Made by a program: the position numbers and the translations under genes. Below the pieces are notes generated by a model that was not told the DNA's origin, made no database searches, and was given only the letters and a program-made list of their open reading frames with translations. This document shows positions 12,680-24,769 of a stretch of 64,000 nucleotides of DNA, one piece after another. The DNA is taken from contig CM077597.1 in assembly GCA_039654915.1 (NCBI GenBank), forward strand, positions 77,812,001 to 77,876,000. Reading direction: 5' to 3'. Source of the stretch: Aquilaria yunnanensis. Lineage: Eukaryota; Streptophyta; Magnoliopsida; Malvales; Thymelaeaceae. The first letter of the stretch is position 1, and each line of letters opens with the position of its first letter.

Positions 12680-13420
12680 ACCTACGTGAGGTCAAACATT
12701 TGCATTAAATTTTTTGTCATATTTAAATATTTACAAAAAGTAGTATCTTTGTCTCCTATTGCTCCAGTGGCTTGATTCACTATTAATTGAGAGTCGTTGT
12801 ATATCTGTAGGCATCATACCTTTACCTAACTAGCCATCCATAGTCTTGTTAAAAGGGCTTCATAGTCTTGTTAAAAGGGCTTCATACTTAACGACATTGT
12901 TTGTAACTAGTAATTGGAATTTTATTCTAAGGGTGGCTTCCATGTCAGAGGGCCCTCATAATACAACATTTACACCTTGGTACTCAATTCCAAATAGCCT
13001 GTTGAAATATGTTTCCAAAGGTTGGATCTCATTCAACTTTTTTTCTTTATTCTTCTCTGTTGGTGTCATTTTTAGAATGAAATCAGGCAAGGCTTGGGCC
13101 TTTATTGCTCTTTAGGGCTCGTAGTGGATGTCAAACTCTTCTAGCTCTAAGCACAATTTAGCTAATCTCCTGACTTGTCAGGTTTTTGAAAGACATCTCA
13201 AAGGGGCAATTTCATCCAAACTATAATTTGGTGCTTTTGGAAATATGGTCCCAATTTTTTAGATGCTACTACGAGGGCAAGAACTGCCTTTTGGATGACA
13301 GGTTATGGGGATTCTGCCTTTTGGATGACAGGTTATGGGGATTCTGCATTTTGGAAGGTTTGACTAATGTAGTCGATGGGCCATTGTTTTAATCCTTGCT
13401 CTCTTACAAGCGTTGCACTT
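12680..13420 (-). pseudogene. RNase H region of the gypsy element, degenerate
   Basis: Minus-strand text around 12980-12870 reads ATLRIKFQLLVTNNVVKYEALL, which resembles the helix of plant gypsy RNase H domains (typically NNxAEYEAL), followed by a worn DSQL-like strand. Two exact short tandem duplications lie here: a 22-base unit at about 12841-12884 and a 30-base unit at about 13289-13348. The frame is broken by stops. Confidence 0.5.
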
Positions 13421-14370
13421 ACAAAGCCTTTTATCACAGCCAAATATAAAATAAGAGGTTCATTAGGCTTCGGATGTTTCAACGTTGAGAGGCATCATAG
13501 ACACTCTTTAATATGCTTAAAGGCTTTGCAGCATTCTTAAATTGATTCAAATCTCACCTCTTTCTTGAGTATCCAAAAGAAGGGTCAACAATGATCTCCA
13601 AAACGTAATACGAACTGTCCAAGTGTAGTCAATCTGCCGACGAGCTTTTAAACATCCTTTTTATTTTGTGGGTCAGGCATCATCATGATTGCCTCAATTT
13701 TGTTAAGATTGACATCGATCCCTCTTTTCGAGACTATATAGCCCAAGAATTTTCTAGCTTTAACCCTGAAAGTACATTTTTTAGGGTTCAACCTCATATT
13801 AAATTGCCTCATTCTTTGGAAGGTTTTATGCAAGTCATTGAAGTGACAGTTTATTGTTTTTCTCTTTACAATCATATCATTTATGTAGACTTCCATGTTC
13901 CATCCAAGCTGTTCCACTAAGACTCTATTCATTAACTTCTTGGTAAGTGGCCCTAGCATTTTTTAAACCGAAGAGCATTCTTTAATAGCAATATACAGTG
14001 TCTCCCGTGGTAAAGGATGTTTTTTCTTCATCCCTGAGATCCATGTGGATTTGATGGTAACCACTGAAGGCATCCATAAAGGACAAAATTTTGAACTCTG
14101 AAGTAATGTTGACTAATTAGTCTATATATGGTAATGGGTAAGGATCCTTGGGGCAGGTGTCATTCAGGTTCGTATAGTTGACACACATACACCATTCTTC
14201 ATTTGTTTTTTTCCACCAGGACCACATTGGAGAGTCATTTGGGGTATCATACTTCTTGAATGATATTGGCTTTCAACAACTGTCTGACTTCCTCTTTAAC
14301 GAAATCTCTTTTTTCAAGTGTCATATTTCATTTATTTTGTTGGACCAATCGAGTGGAGGACTTAACTTGT
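13421..14370 (-). pseudogene. Reverse transcriptase region of the gypsy element
   Basis: An uninterrupted stretch (13959-13648) reads through the palm of a Ty3/gypsy reverse transcriptase: VLVEQLGWNMEVYINDMIVK, then LHKTFQRMRQFNMRLNPKKC, then KFLGYIVSKRGIDVN. The catalytic YxDD box reads YIND, so one of its two aspartates is replaced by asparagine, which would abolish polymerase activity. Upstream parts (14370-13960) are frameshifted. The neighbours are protease upstream and RNase H downstream on the same strand. Confidence 0.8.
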
Positions 14371-14714
14371 AGCTTATAGATGACAATTTCTAAATTTATC
14401 CCTAGCATGTCACTAGGAGACCATGCAAAAACATCTATATTAACACATAGGAATTTGATAAACAATTGCTTTATCTCAAGGGAGATATCTTTTCTGATCA
14501 TCACAGTTTTCCCAGGGGCTATCTTCACTGCTTCGACATCCTTAGACAAGGAAATACCAGGCTCATTCTCATGGGGTTGCTCCTTTCTCCTCTTTAGCTT
14601 TGTCGAGGCTAACTTGTCATCCCTCGGTCCTTTGAAGCTAGCTATGTAGCTTCGCCGTACTGAGACATGGTATATGTAAATAGTAGCATCTCCAATAGGA
14701 GTTACAAAAACCAT
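14328..14714 (-). pseudogene. Linker between protease and reverse transcriptase of the gypsy element
   Basis: This open stretch contains VKIAPGKTVMIRKDISLEIKQ, then LCVNIDVFAWSPSDMLGIN and a KLQVKSSTRLVQQ end. The DVFAWS...DMPGI signature just before the polymerase is characteristic of plant Tat/Ogre-type and related gypsy polyproteins. It has no full frame of its own and is part of the pol remnant. Confidence 0.75.
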
Positions 14715-14783
14715 AATTAGTCATTTAACATCTGATCTAATGTGAAACTGTACCTAGGCCAGCTTTTCGAGTATGGCCTTGTG

Positions 14784-15074
14784 CTACGATGGTATGTTTA
14801 GGACCAAAAACTCTGAAGTATGAGAGTCACAAAAAATCTTTACATTCTTGTCCATACCCATCAACATGAAAGACGGCTTAGTCATTCCAAGCATTAGAAC
14901 TTCCTCTCTACTAATTCTAAACATAGGCCTCAGGACAGAAGTCAACGAAAGCCTTCTAACCTTGATCTTTTTTAGAAAATCAGCAAATAGGACATTGGAA
15001 TTAGCTCCGGTGTCCAAGTAAACTCTTTTAACATTAAAATTGTTAATTTTGTTAATTATGATGATTGGGTACAC
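14784..15074 (-). pseudogene. Aspartic protease region of the gypsy element
   Basis: The minus-strand frame contains VKRVYLDTGANSNVLF, the DTGA active-site loop of a retroelement aspartic protease with the following ILF-type strand. The conserved catalytic aspartate is intact here, though the surrounding polyprotein is broken. It lies between gag (higher coordinates) and reverse transcriptase (lower coordinates). Confidence 0.75.
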
Positions 15075-15079
15075 ATGGG

Positions 15080-16500
15080 GAACAAGAACATTGGACCTAT
15101 TAAGCCTTATTAGAATATGCTAGGTCAATTAGTTCTAACTAGCTAATCTCACATTTTTGCCGTTTGCGTGCCATAGAAGACTTTCCTTTAATAATCATAT
15201 GTATGACCCTTGCAGGGGGTCCCGAGTTTTTGTGGTTGCTTGGAAGAGATCATTGTCTTTCCTGTTACCATCCCCAGTCACGATCATCCTCTTCATATCT
15301 TCTTTAAGGTCTTTCTTCTTGTTTTTGATAAAGGAGCTGTGGTCTAACCAGATATTCCTTTTGATTTTCTTCTTGAATTATTTCTTCCATAGTCTCTTCA
15401 ACTGCCAATAGTTTTTGATTTCATGTCCATTGTCCTTATCATGCCTATAGTACATTTCCAAATCTTTCTTGTTTGAGGAACCCATTGGCGGGGGCCACCT
15501 GGTTCATTCTTTCTAAAACATATAGAATATTATACCTTGTTTCTTCCAAGGGTGGCAAAACTGGATCTAGATGCGAAGACTCTTCTCCTTTACTCCTTTT
15601 TCTGGCCCTTCATTGTTCTTTTTGCACCCACGCCCAATTAAGCTTCTCTACGTGCATGTATCAGGTAGATCTTAGGCTAATCTAGAGCCTCGTGATAGTC
15701 CCTGGGTGATCGCTACTAAGTATAACTTTGAAGACAAGTCTTGCCCCTATACTGCTTCAATAGTTAAATCTCTGCACAAAGCCCCTCAAAGACTCGTCTC
15801 TTCTTTGTTGTACTTTCAATAAATGGGCCACCATTTTAGGAGCTGGCTTGCTTCCCAAAAAGTAGCAAAGAAATGCCTGGGAAAAATCTTTAAATGAGTG
15901 GAAGCGATGCCCCCTGTTGGTCTCAGACTAAGAATAGGCCACTCCAATCAATATCAAATTGAACACCCAACACGTAATCATGTCCAATGCCCTTTCCAGC
16001 CTTATGGAGGTGATATACCTTTGCAAATGAATGACAAGGTCTATGAGGTCATCGTATAGGTCAATTTTTAACACGCAGAATCCATCAAGAGTTGGGGCAT
16101 TGATTATCTCATCTGTCAATGGTTAGAGCCACGTATACTCGATATTGATGGTAAAATCGAAGCCTACCATGGGGGGTTTGAGCATTCTCATACGCTACTC
16201 CATGCCGGAGGTTCCACTACATGGCCCTTTGGAGGTATATCTAAATGAGAGAGTTGGCGGGGTTTGTTAGGCACCAAATAGCTCTTAGTGGCTTTTTCTG
16301 GGGCCTTCAGAAGTGTTCTTCAAATCTCTAGCTGAATGGTTGTCTTTAGCTGCTTAAAGAAGGCATGTTGGAGAGCCTGACATTGATCATCATTCCATGG
16401 GCTAGACTTTCCCTTTGCAATGGTCCCTTTGTGCTGCTAAGGGCTCATTTCCTTTAACTCTAGGGTCAGTCCCTTCACCTAAGGGTCTTACTGGCTGATC
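15080..16500 (-). pseudogene. Gag region of the gypsy element, degenerate
   Basis: A minus-strand stretch at 16119-15928 reads MTDEIINAPTLDGFCVLKID followed by DLVIHLQRYITSIRLE and ALDMITCWVFNLILIGVA. It parallels the start of plant Ty3/gypsy gag domains (F..EI..A.LP..FK.P....YDG..DP..HL..F). The rest is interrupted by stops and frameshifts; I cannot point to an intact zinc knuckle. Confidence 0.6.
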
Positions 16501-16535
16501 TTGATTATCCATATAAGATCTCCGAGTGTTCACCA

Positions 16536-16558
16536 TGTCCCCACAAATAATGCCAAAT
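16536..16558 (-). other. Primer binding site of the gypsy element
   Basis: Directly inside the 5' LTR (minus strand) the text reads TTTGGCATTATTTGTGGGGA. Plant Tat-type elements commonly have TGGCGCCGTCTGTGGGGA here, from memory. The differences are transitions at C and G positions, as expected for deaminated methylated sites. The position next to the LTR end fixes the 5' side of the element. Confidence 0.55.
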
Positions 16559-16937
16559 CAATAGTCAGTAGGTTTACGTGGGCTTGACCTAGAAGCTTAA
16601 CGAATGGTAAATTGAGACCCTGCACCCAAAGACAACATTAAAGCCCCAAGATATTTTCTCTAAGGAAACCCTCCGATGATCAAGTTAGCTTATGGTAAGT
16701 GGAAAGAAATTAAGAGTGCTCAGCAAAAACCTTATAGCTCGAGATTGCTGAATGGAATTGGTTTATATAGCTGAGGGCAGATCCATGAGAATCAGTTCTG
16801 GATGGAAATCACTTAATTTATTCGTAATTTTAGGATTTTGTTTTTATCCTTAATGGATTCCCTTCTTGGCCTACTAGGCCTCTGATTCTTCTAACATCCA
16901 CATGTTGTGGGCCTTGCATTAAGCCTATATCCTACTA
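16559..16937 (-). repeat. 5' LTR of the gypsy element
   Basis: It aligns with 7141-7524 over its entire length, with many substitutions and small indels. The end next to the primer binding site reads CA instead of the expected TG (plus orientation), a terminal mutation. It is followed by CACAC (16938-16942), the target duplication. Confidence 0.85.
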
Positions 16938-16994
16938 CACACTTATTTTGAAATTTTTCACTATAAAACCTGCTCAGTATTAGAGATAAAAAAC

Positions 16995-18111
16995 CAAGAC
17001 CCAAGATTTTCCCAGGCATCAAGAAAATGGATCCCAAAGAAGAAAATTCACATTTTGGCCCCATGAAGGCCTAACCAAATCTAGGAATTTCCAAGATTAT
17101 GAAAAGGATTTTGGGCCTCCAACTCCCTAAAAAATTTAAGGTATTTTTATGGAAGATTATGCTTAATGCCTTGTCGATAGGAAATCTTGCTCTTCATGGT
17201 GGTTTTTAGAATAAGATCTACCAATGATGTCGACAAACTGAAGAGATGATGTTTCATTTATTTTTGGTGTGCCTTAGATCTATAGAGTTTTGGGGTAATC
17301 TTTATACCCATCCGCCCTTGGATGGTTCTCTTTCCATGTCGAGGTGGTTATCTTTATTCCTGGGTTACTATAGTAGGTGGTCTATTGATTGGATTACTTT
17401 TCTAGTTTCTACCTTCTAAATTATCTAGCTAGGATGAAATAAGTGTGTGTTTCGTGATGCACAATTTGGCTCCCAATCATTTATAGCTAGGAAGGAAGTA
17501 ATCACAAAATTCGTTTGCTCATCAATAGATTTCCTATCTGCCTAGAGGATCTTCTTCACAGATCCCCCAAACAAGCTTTGTTACTCTTGTGTTCCAAGAA
17601 GCTTTTAGCCCCTAAAAAAAATCCTACCGTCTTTGTGGTAAATGGAGCATGGCATCGGTCTTCAGGCCTGGGAGTGGTTGTTTGGTAGTGGATGGGCTCA
17701 ACGGCCCCCTAGAATATCAACAAGGAAAATCATGGTCATCATTCTCTTAAGCAATAGAAGTAGAACTAGAGGCCAATATATATGAGAAGAGTTCAAACAA
17801 CTTTGGGCTTCTTTATTTTGTATGTAACTATTCTATCAAATTGCTTTTGGACCTTAGACATTCTTTGTTATAAAAAGGTATAAGACCTTGCACTAGTAAG
17901 TATAGCAAATTGGGTTGTTGCTGCAATTTGATCACTTCTCATTAGTCAAAATCCCGCATCAGCGTGTTTCTCTCACACATGACCTTGTAGCTTTTTTCCT
18001 CCCTTAATCTCTTGTATGTTTTTGCTTATAAAAACATAACACTTTGGAACACAAATTTTAACAACTGCCTTTCTAGAATGTTTAATAGCTCATTCGTCTT
18101 AAAAAAAAAAA
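16995..18111 (+). mobile_element. 3' end of a LINE (L1-type), degenerate
   Basis: Plus-strand text around 17110-17200 reads LQLPKKFKVFLWKIMLNAL followed by SIGNLALHGG, the zf-RVT segment found at the C-terminus of plant LINE reverse transcriptases. From about 17630 a worn RNase H-like part follows (VVNGAWHRSSGLGVVVW-like, then VELEANIYE). An A-run at 18100-18111 fits the poly-A end. Numerous stops and frameshifts show it is dead. The gypsy element starts just upstream and may have inserted into this LINE. Confidence 0.6.
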
Positions 18112-18415
18112 AGTAAGTAAATTACAAAACCTCTTCACTTTGGAAATATTCAATTGTATTGGCTCGTAGAGAGTGAACTCAAAAACCTTATAGATCGAGT
18201 TATAACCTCCTACTATACTTGTATTCCTAATTCAAGTATTGTAATTTGTATTACTCATCAATTAAGTGATGCACCTTTTTTCTTTTTGCCTTTTTTAAGG
18301 AAAAGATGCAATCTTTATTATGTAATTGAGATTGCAAAAGCAAAGAAAAACAAGTAGAAAAGACTATACATAAATTTTGCGTGGTTGAATCAATGTAATT
18401 TATGTTCTCGACAAT
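18112..18415. other. Intergenic DNA, nothing identified
   Basis: There is a short AT-rich stretch between the LINE tail and the next inverted-repeat element; no gene is visible. Confidence 0.4.
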
Positions 18416-18872
18416 AAGGATGATAATCGTATGGGTAAAATCTGTGATCTATGGATAACTATTTGTGATCGATGATTTTACAGATAAAATTAATCATAAT
18501 GAAACGGATATGGGTAAAAAATCTTACCCTTCTGGCGGGTGGATATGGATGGTAGGTTTGGGGGATCCATGATAGGTAACCCGTTGTACCCATGATCCAT
18601 GATTGATTAAGGAGGAAGGGAACCGAAAAGTTTGGGTGCTAAGCAATAGAAAGCAATTAGATCAAGGTCAGTGCTAATTTTTTTTCCTTTTGACTGACAA
18701 CATATTGACTTTCGTCGATAAACACACGAGTACGAATATCTGCTCGGCATGGGTATAAGTGCAAAACCTTACCTGCCTACAACACCCATAACCTCACGAG
18801 TAAATAAATATCCACCAGCATGAGTGGCGGAAATTGCACACCCGTACTTGACCCGACACTATTGCAATCCCT
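18416..18872. mobile_element. hAT-type MITE
   Basis: The left end AAGGATGATAATCGTATGGG and the reverse complement of the right end AGGGATTGCAATAGTGTCGG are imperfect inverted repeats of the 'AGGGATGGCAAT' kind that marks a common plant hAT MITE group. The interior is rich in GGGTA/TACCC words and has no open frame. I see no matching 8-base target duplication. Confidence 0.5.
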
Positions 18873-21800
18873 AATTAGCATAACTAACTATTAGAAAAAA
18901 TCCATCTTCAAAAAATGGTCAAGAGAGACGCAAAAACTCATTCAAACCAAACCCCTTCATCGTTAAATTTCATCATCTTTAAATAGCTCGAAAGCTTCGA
19001 GTGCCCAAAAATATGGAAGATCATGATCTTCAATATAAAATATCGATGGCTCACATGATTGTTATAAAGCAAAGAGTGGATCATTATACCGTCACATGGA
19101 TGAATCATTGCATTATAGTAACAGATCACTAGGTTATAGTAGCATATCACAAACTGGGTGTCACTATAAATGTTTCTTTTTCTTCATGGGAATAAAAACA
19201 AATGACACTTTCATGTCATGAAACAGAAAATGTTCCACCTTAATTATATATAGGGCTCAAAAACGAATATTCATTAATTATGGCGGGTCCTCCTTCTTAA
19301 TTAAACACGTGCCTTAATTTGTTTTTGTATATATTTTGTACTATTTTCTAATCGGTCTCTTTCCTTTCAGCATGAAAAAGACGAAGAAATTAAGATGTTG
19401 TTAAAAGGAGTTCTGTCTAAAATTTGAGCTATCTGTTTCGGCATATGAACGGAAGATGTTTTTTGATGAGTAAGGCGCGAAGATAGCCTAATAGATTTCA
19501 TATAACACGACAGTTCGTCATATAATTCTGGATTGATATGGCTCTATTTGTTTGTTAATAATAATATGACGAACCGTTATGACTTTATTTACTTAGATTT
19601 TATCTCTAATACATCTAGTATTACACATTTATATATACATAAAATAAGACGAGCCCACCATATATAGATGTTGCATTTTTTTTTTTTTGTAACCAAAATA
19701 AGACATAAAAAAGTAGAAAAGACAGAATAAAGGTTTGGTCACAGGGATATAAGGCATAATAGGTAGAGGATGTGAAGTCAGACCAAGAGCTTTTGTAAGA
19801 TGCCAGAACCTGCTTTTTTCATTGAGTAGTTTGAGATAAGTTGCTCGAGCAACTAGTTAATATGTTTAGACAGTCTTCATCCAAAGTGAGTGTCTGTTGT
19901 CACTTAACAAATAATTAAATATCCTCAAATCATGTTTATTATTTAGACATGATAAAGCAGGATTAAACTTTTAAACAATCATGACATAGGAACTTTTACC
20001 AGCCATAGTACTGTGCTTGAGCTCTGTAGAAGATCAAACATGGTGGAGAAGGGAATTCGTATCATCCATTAACCGCATATCGCTGTCGACCTAGACTTGA
20101 TAAGAGGAAGAGCTTACGATTTCAATAATATCCTTTTTTTTCCCTTAAAAAATGAAATAAAATATATTATATTGGCGTAATCTCATGACCCGCGAATAAG
20201 AAAATTTTTTTTTCTTGAATGGAAAATAAAACAATTTTGTTGAAAGAAAAGAGATACACAATGACGGTCAATTCTGAGAGAGAGTTAAGCAGATAAAAAA
20301 AAAAGGAGGAAAATAAAAAGAAAACCAAAAAGAAAACTCACCAACCTAAAATTAAGACGAATTAAAAGAAAAATACCCAGTCACCCATTAGCAATCCACG
20401 AACATGATTGCCTAAACACTTGAAGAAGTAAGAGCTGAAATAATGACCTTTCGTTGAGCAAAAACTGCACATTTTTTACTTTCCCTTTTCTTTTCTTCGT
20501 CCGATTTGCAAGACTAAAAAACTTAATTTTTTGGAGAAACAAAATAAACAAACGCAAAGAATTTGTCCTAAGTAATTATTAATGATTATTTTTATATATA
20601 ATAATTATTTTTTTCAACTTATACGCCAATTAAAACTCTATACTTAAAAGCACAAAATATACTTTTAAGGAATTTCTTTTTGAAAAAAACAACTATGTTT
20701 TTATTAATTTTTATTTTTAAAAGTTGATAAAAAAATTAATTTTTTGGTTAAAAAATTAATTTTTTGGTTAAAAAAATAATTTTTTGGTTAAAAAAATGAA
20801 GTTAAAGTGATTATGAAATAAATATAGTATTTTTTTGGTACATAGAAACATTCTATTAGTGAGGGGAATGTCTATTTTTTACAAAACTTAAAAGGCTATT
20901 GAACAAACAATATCAATATCTACAAAGCAGGAGCATCTACTAAGGGTATGGTGGATTTTTCATATGCTATACCAAATATACCCATGACCCTATTAAGTAA
21001 TACTGCAGTGACACATGACAGTTAAAACAATAATTATTAGCTTTCATTCAAATTTAGAATTAAAGACAATGATAGAACTAGCATTCAAATTAAAGATAAA
21101 TATCAAATTAAAAATAAAATAGAAAATCTATAAATATATATGTACCCAATTATAATAATTAAAATTAAGAAAAAAAATTTAATTTGAAAGGCTTATTTTA
21201 TTCACCAAAAAAAATCTTTCTTAACTTTTTTTTTTTTTTGAACCGCTCCAAAACACAAACCTAATTTTTTTTTCTTCAATTTACCATGTAATAGCATTAT
21301 CATTTAGCAGAAATTAATTTTATATCTAAAATTTTGTTATCAATAATTAATTTCTTAGAGGAATATAAATTTGTTTGAATTTTTTATTAATTATAATTTT
21401 TTTAGAGTTTTTATATGACCATTAATCATCCTTTTGGTTGTCATCACTGAAACAATTACCATTATATGGTTGGCAAGTCTTTGTGTTTCCTTTTTGATGG
21501 AATACTAGCACCATCTTAATTCTTAGCTAATGACGATATTGGCAAAATGATTTAGTATAACTATCACAAGGTTCATGTTTCTTGTCCTATGATACTTGTT
21601 TATCATAATTTCATGTAAGGATACATTTGGTTCAATAATTTTAAAAATATCTTTAAAGTAAGATTTTAAGAAAGTAATGATATATAAAAATAAAGTTTTG
21701 ACCTTCCGATAGTTGTTCACATCTCATGAAGGATGAAGTAAGTGAATTTCTATATTTTTTCATAAGAATAAAATTTTATGCTTAATAGAGGAAATTTGTC

Positions 21801-21898
21801 ACTTTCTTTAAACTTTTAGCACAATCATTAAAATATAATTTTTCAAACTTTAGTGACATATTATATAGTTTGTAAAAGTTTTTGGATTACTTTATGTG
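18873..21898. other. AT-rich intergenic DNA, no gene seen
   Basis: No coding text of any recognisable family is present on either strand over about 3 kb. Poly-A/poly-T tracts are frequent. The one structured item, a short tandem repeat at 20728, is listed separately. Confidence 0.5.
20728..20797. repeat. 20-bp tandem repeat
   Basis: About three and a half copies of AAAAAATTAATTTTTTGGTT lie head to tail, with only single-base changes between copies. Confidence 0.8.
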
Positions 21899-22254
21899 CT
21901 CTCTCTGTCCCATAATAATTGAAACGTTTCTCTAGACAATGAGATTAAGATGTATATAATTTATGTTATTTTTTTCAATTTTTCTCATGTAACTAAAATT
22001 AAAAAAATATATTTTTGGATTTTATGTAGCAAGAGTTTAAATAATGATTAAAAAATAATAGATTCATTTTTTTTTTGGATTTTGTGTAATAAGAGTTTAA
22101 ATAAATATTAAAAAAAAATTATTGGGTTTTGTGTACTGAGAGTTTAATGAAGGCAGTAAGGTAAATTAAAAGTTAAAAACTTTCTAAAAAAGGAAATATT
22201 TCATTCTTTTTGGGATAGCAAAAAAAGAAATACATTTTATTCTTTTTGCTCCGA
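21899..22254. mobile_element. Stowaway-like MITE, copy 1, split by the CACTA element
   Basis: It starts CTCTCTCTGTCCCATAATAA, a CTCCCTCCGTCCC-type terminus, and aligns over its length with copy 2 (43238-43600): blocks GAAAC.TTTCTCT, TTTATGTTATTTTTTTCAA, AGAGTTTAAATAATGATTAA. Its last bases are missing at 22254 but continue at 26301 (ATGAAGTATA) after the CACTA element, matching the GGATGAAGGAAGTATA end of copy 3. Confidence 0.65.
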
Positions 22255-22270
22255 ATGCACTACTAAAATA

Positions 22271-22515
22271 TCACGCTTTTCCAACTACTAATTTACCAAC
22301 GGCTATGCCGTTGGTATTTACCAACGCATAGAACCATTGGTAATTATTTTCCAACATGCACGCGTTGGTGAGGGTTTCAAAAAAAATTAACAGTTTTTTT
22401 TTTATTTTTCCAACGTGCAAACCGTTGGTAATTACCAACGGTCTTAGCCATTGGTAAAATTCCAAATTCCAGCAATTGGTGAATTGTTTTTTTTGAACTT
22501 TATCAACGGCTTGAG
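22271..22515. repeat. Left subterminal repeat array of the CACTA element
   Basis: Repeated ACCAACG...CGTTGGTA half-palindromes occur at irregular spacing (for example 22294-22316, 22430-22455). In CACTA elements such subterminal motifs are the binding sites of the element's DNA-binding protein; that role is inferred here from family knowledge. Confidence 0.7.
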
Positions 22516-22898
22516 TCGTTGAAAAATTTTTTAGTGAAACGATGCGTTTTGATTTTTCGGTTTTAAAACCCCCCCCCCCCCAACGCCACGAAACCCAGCT
22601 CGTCTTCTTCTTCTTCTTCTTCTGTTCTTCGCCTCTGTCTCCCTCTGCGTTATTGACATCCTACACGCACACACAACACGTTCGTTTGAAGACAAAGGGG
22701 TGAAATTGCTTCGTTGAGCTTAGTAAAACGTGGATCTGGTCTTCATTTCGTTGATCTGTAGGTTAGTGTGAATATTTTTCAATTTTTTTTATCGAATTTG
22801 GATTGGTTGTTTGTTGATAATGGGTTTTGATTTTCGTTGTTATAGCTGATTTGAAGCTATTTAGAGGTATTTGAAGCAACTGAAGTCGGATTTGAGGT

Positions 22899-23895
22899 AT
22901 GTTTGTTTAGAACGTATTTTTAATTTTTTTATTTTCCGAAAATTAGTTAATATTCCGATTATTTCATTGTATTTTGGAGTAAAATTTGTGAAATATTTGT
23001 GATTTATTGTTGTTGATGGTTGGATGTGAACTATTTCGGTGACCCATTATAATTTAACATTTATGTGCAATTTATTAGTTTTTTCTGAATTTTTGGATTA
23101 AATAAAAAATAGAAAATAATTACTTTTAAGTAAATTGTGCGGGTAATATATGTGTATGTCAAAATATTGAGTTTAATTAAAAATAGTGAAAAATTTATTG
23201 TCAGTTAATTGATTAGGTGGTATATTTAATATTTGTGTAAAATTAGTTTCTATATTTAGATATAATAAATAAGTACTTTGGAAGTAAATTATTTAGGTTG
23301 TATATTTATGTGTGAAATTATTTAGTTTAATTTAAAATAGTTAATAATAAGTTGTAAGTAAATTGATTAGGTAGTTTATTTAATTGTTGTGTAAAATTAC
23401 TATGTAAGTAATCTACACTTAAATTTACTATCACTTAAATTTTTATTTGTTTAGAACATATTTTTAATTTTTTTATTTTCCAAAAAATAGGTAATATTCC
23501 GATTATTTCATGGTATTTTGTAGTAAAATTTGTAAAATATTGGTGATGTATTGTTGTTGATGGTTGGATTTGAACTAGTTGGGTGACCCATTATAATTTA
23601 ACATTTATGTACATTTTCTTAGTTTTTTTCTGAATTTTGGGATTAAATTAAAAATAGAAAATAATTACTTTTAAGTAAAATGTGTGGGTAATATATGTAT
23701 ATGTCAAAATATTGAGTTTAATTAAAAATTGTGAAAAATTAGATGTAAGTTAATTGATTAGGTAGTATATTTAATATTTCTGTAAAATTAGTTTGTATAC
23801 TTTGTGGATAATAAATAACTTGGTTGGAAGTAAATTATTCAGGTTGTATATTTATCTTTGAAATTATTTAGTTTAATTTCAAATAGTATGGCAAG
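22899..23895. repeat. Internal tandem duplication, period about 544 bp
   Basis: The stretch beginning TTTGTTTAGAACGTATTTTT near 22903 recurs at about 23447 and stays collinear to about 23895: shared blocks include TTGTTGATGGTTGGAT, GGTGACCCATTATAATTTAA and GTCAAAATATTGAGTTTAAT. The second copy is shorter. It lies in the non-coding part of the CACTA element. Confidence 0.8.
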
Positions 23896-24184
23896 TTGGT
23901 TGAGGTAAGTTATTAAATTTTTTTAATTATCCGAATTAATTCTTTTTTTGGGAAAGAATATGTATTTATTTATTTATGTTGTACTTAAAATTTTAGTATT
24001 ATGACTGTTCATTCTACATTTTTCTGGTGATTTAGTTCGGTCTTTCCCATTTATTTTGTGTTAATTAATTTTTGATTAATTGTAATTTTAGTGATGTCAT
24101 TAAAATTTTTTTCTTCTTAGTAATTATCTTGGATAAAATTAGATTGTGGGATAATTTCTGTATGGATAAAATAACAAACAAAGC

Positions 24185-24475
24185 AGTAATGATAATAATA
24201 ATACTAATTTATTATTATTATTTTTTGTACCCAATAATATAAACATAATAATAGTAATAATAATAATTATTACTAGTTGATTGTGGTAGTAATAAGTTAG
24301 AAAATAATAAAAATTTTTGGTTAGTGATAGTTGAAATAATATTAATAATAATATTACCTCCAAATAATAGAAATAATAATAATTATAATAATACTAATAA
24401 TTAAAATAAAACTAATAATTATTTGCAATTATAATAATACTAATAATAAGGATACTAATAATTATAATAATTATT
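24185..24475. repeat. AAT-rich simple-repeat region
   Basis: Interrupted runs of AAT/ATT and TAATAATAA fill this interval; there is no coding potential. Confidence 0.75.
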
Positions 24476-24769
24476 AGAATTTTTTTTAAATTACGCGTTT
24501 AGAGTAAAGTTTCTTTTTTTAATTTTCAGAAATTTCTTATATTACCAGGATTTTAAGTTTTTGTCCCCCCCTTTCTCAGTTGCTCCCTGCATCTGTGAGC
24601 CTGAAGACGTACCCATAATAATGCAGAAAAAATACCTCGTAAAGGAATTTGGAGACCAATAGAGAAAATATTAAAAAAAATAAATTAGGACCACTGAAGA
24701 GGAGGAGTCACTGTCATTCGAAGAAATCCAGGTAGCCTGATTGTACGAAACATGACTTTAACGCAAACT

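Larger units (their letters stand above)
7141..16937 (-). mobile_element. Complete, degenerate Ty3/gypsy LTR retrotransposon (Tat/Grande-like)
   Basis: Two similar LTRs (7141-7524 and 16559-16937) begin TGATAG / (CA)ATAG and end CTACCA / CTACTA. They are flanked by an identical 5-base target duplication, CACAC (7136-7140 and 16938-16942). Between them on the minus strand, from high to low coordinates, lie a primer binding site, gag, protease, reverse transcriptase, RNase H and integrase, the Ty3/gypsy order. Between integrase and the 3' LTR sits an extra gene on the opposite strand, as described for Grande and some other Tat-lineage elements. All reading frames have stops, and the LTRs differ at many sites, so it is old and inactive. 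Confidence 0.85.

Noticed and set aside
13666..13920. Plus-strand frame opposite the reverse transcriptase
   Set aside because: It is the complement of a well-supported RT domain and has no independent support.
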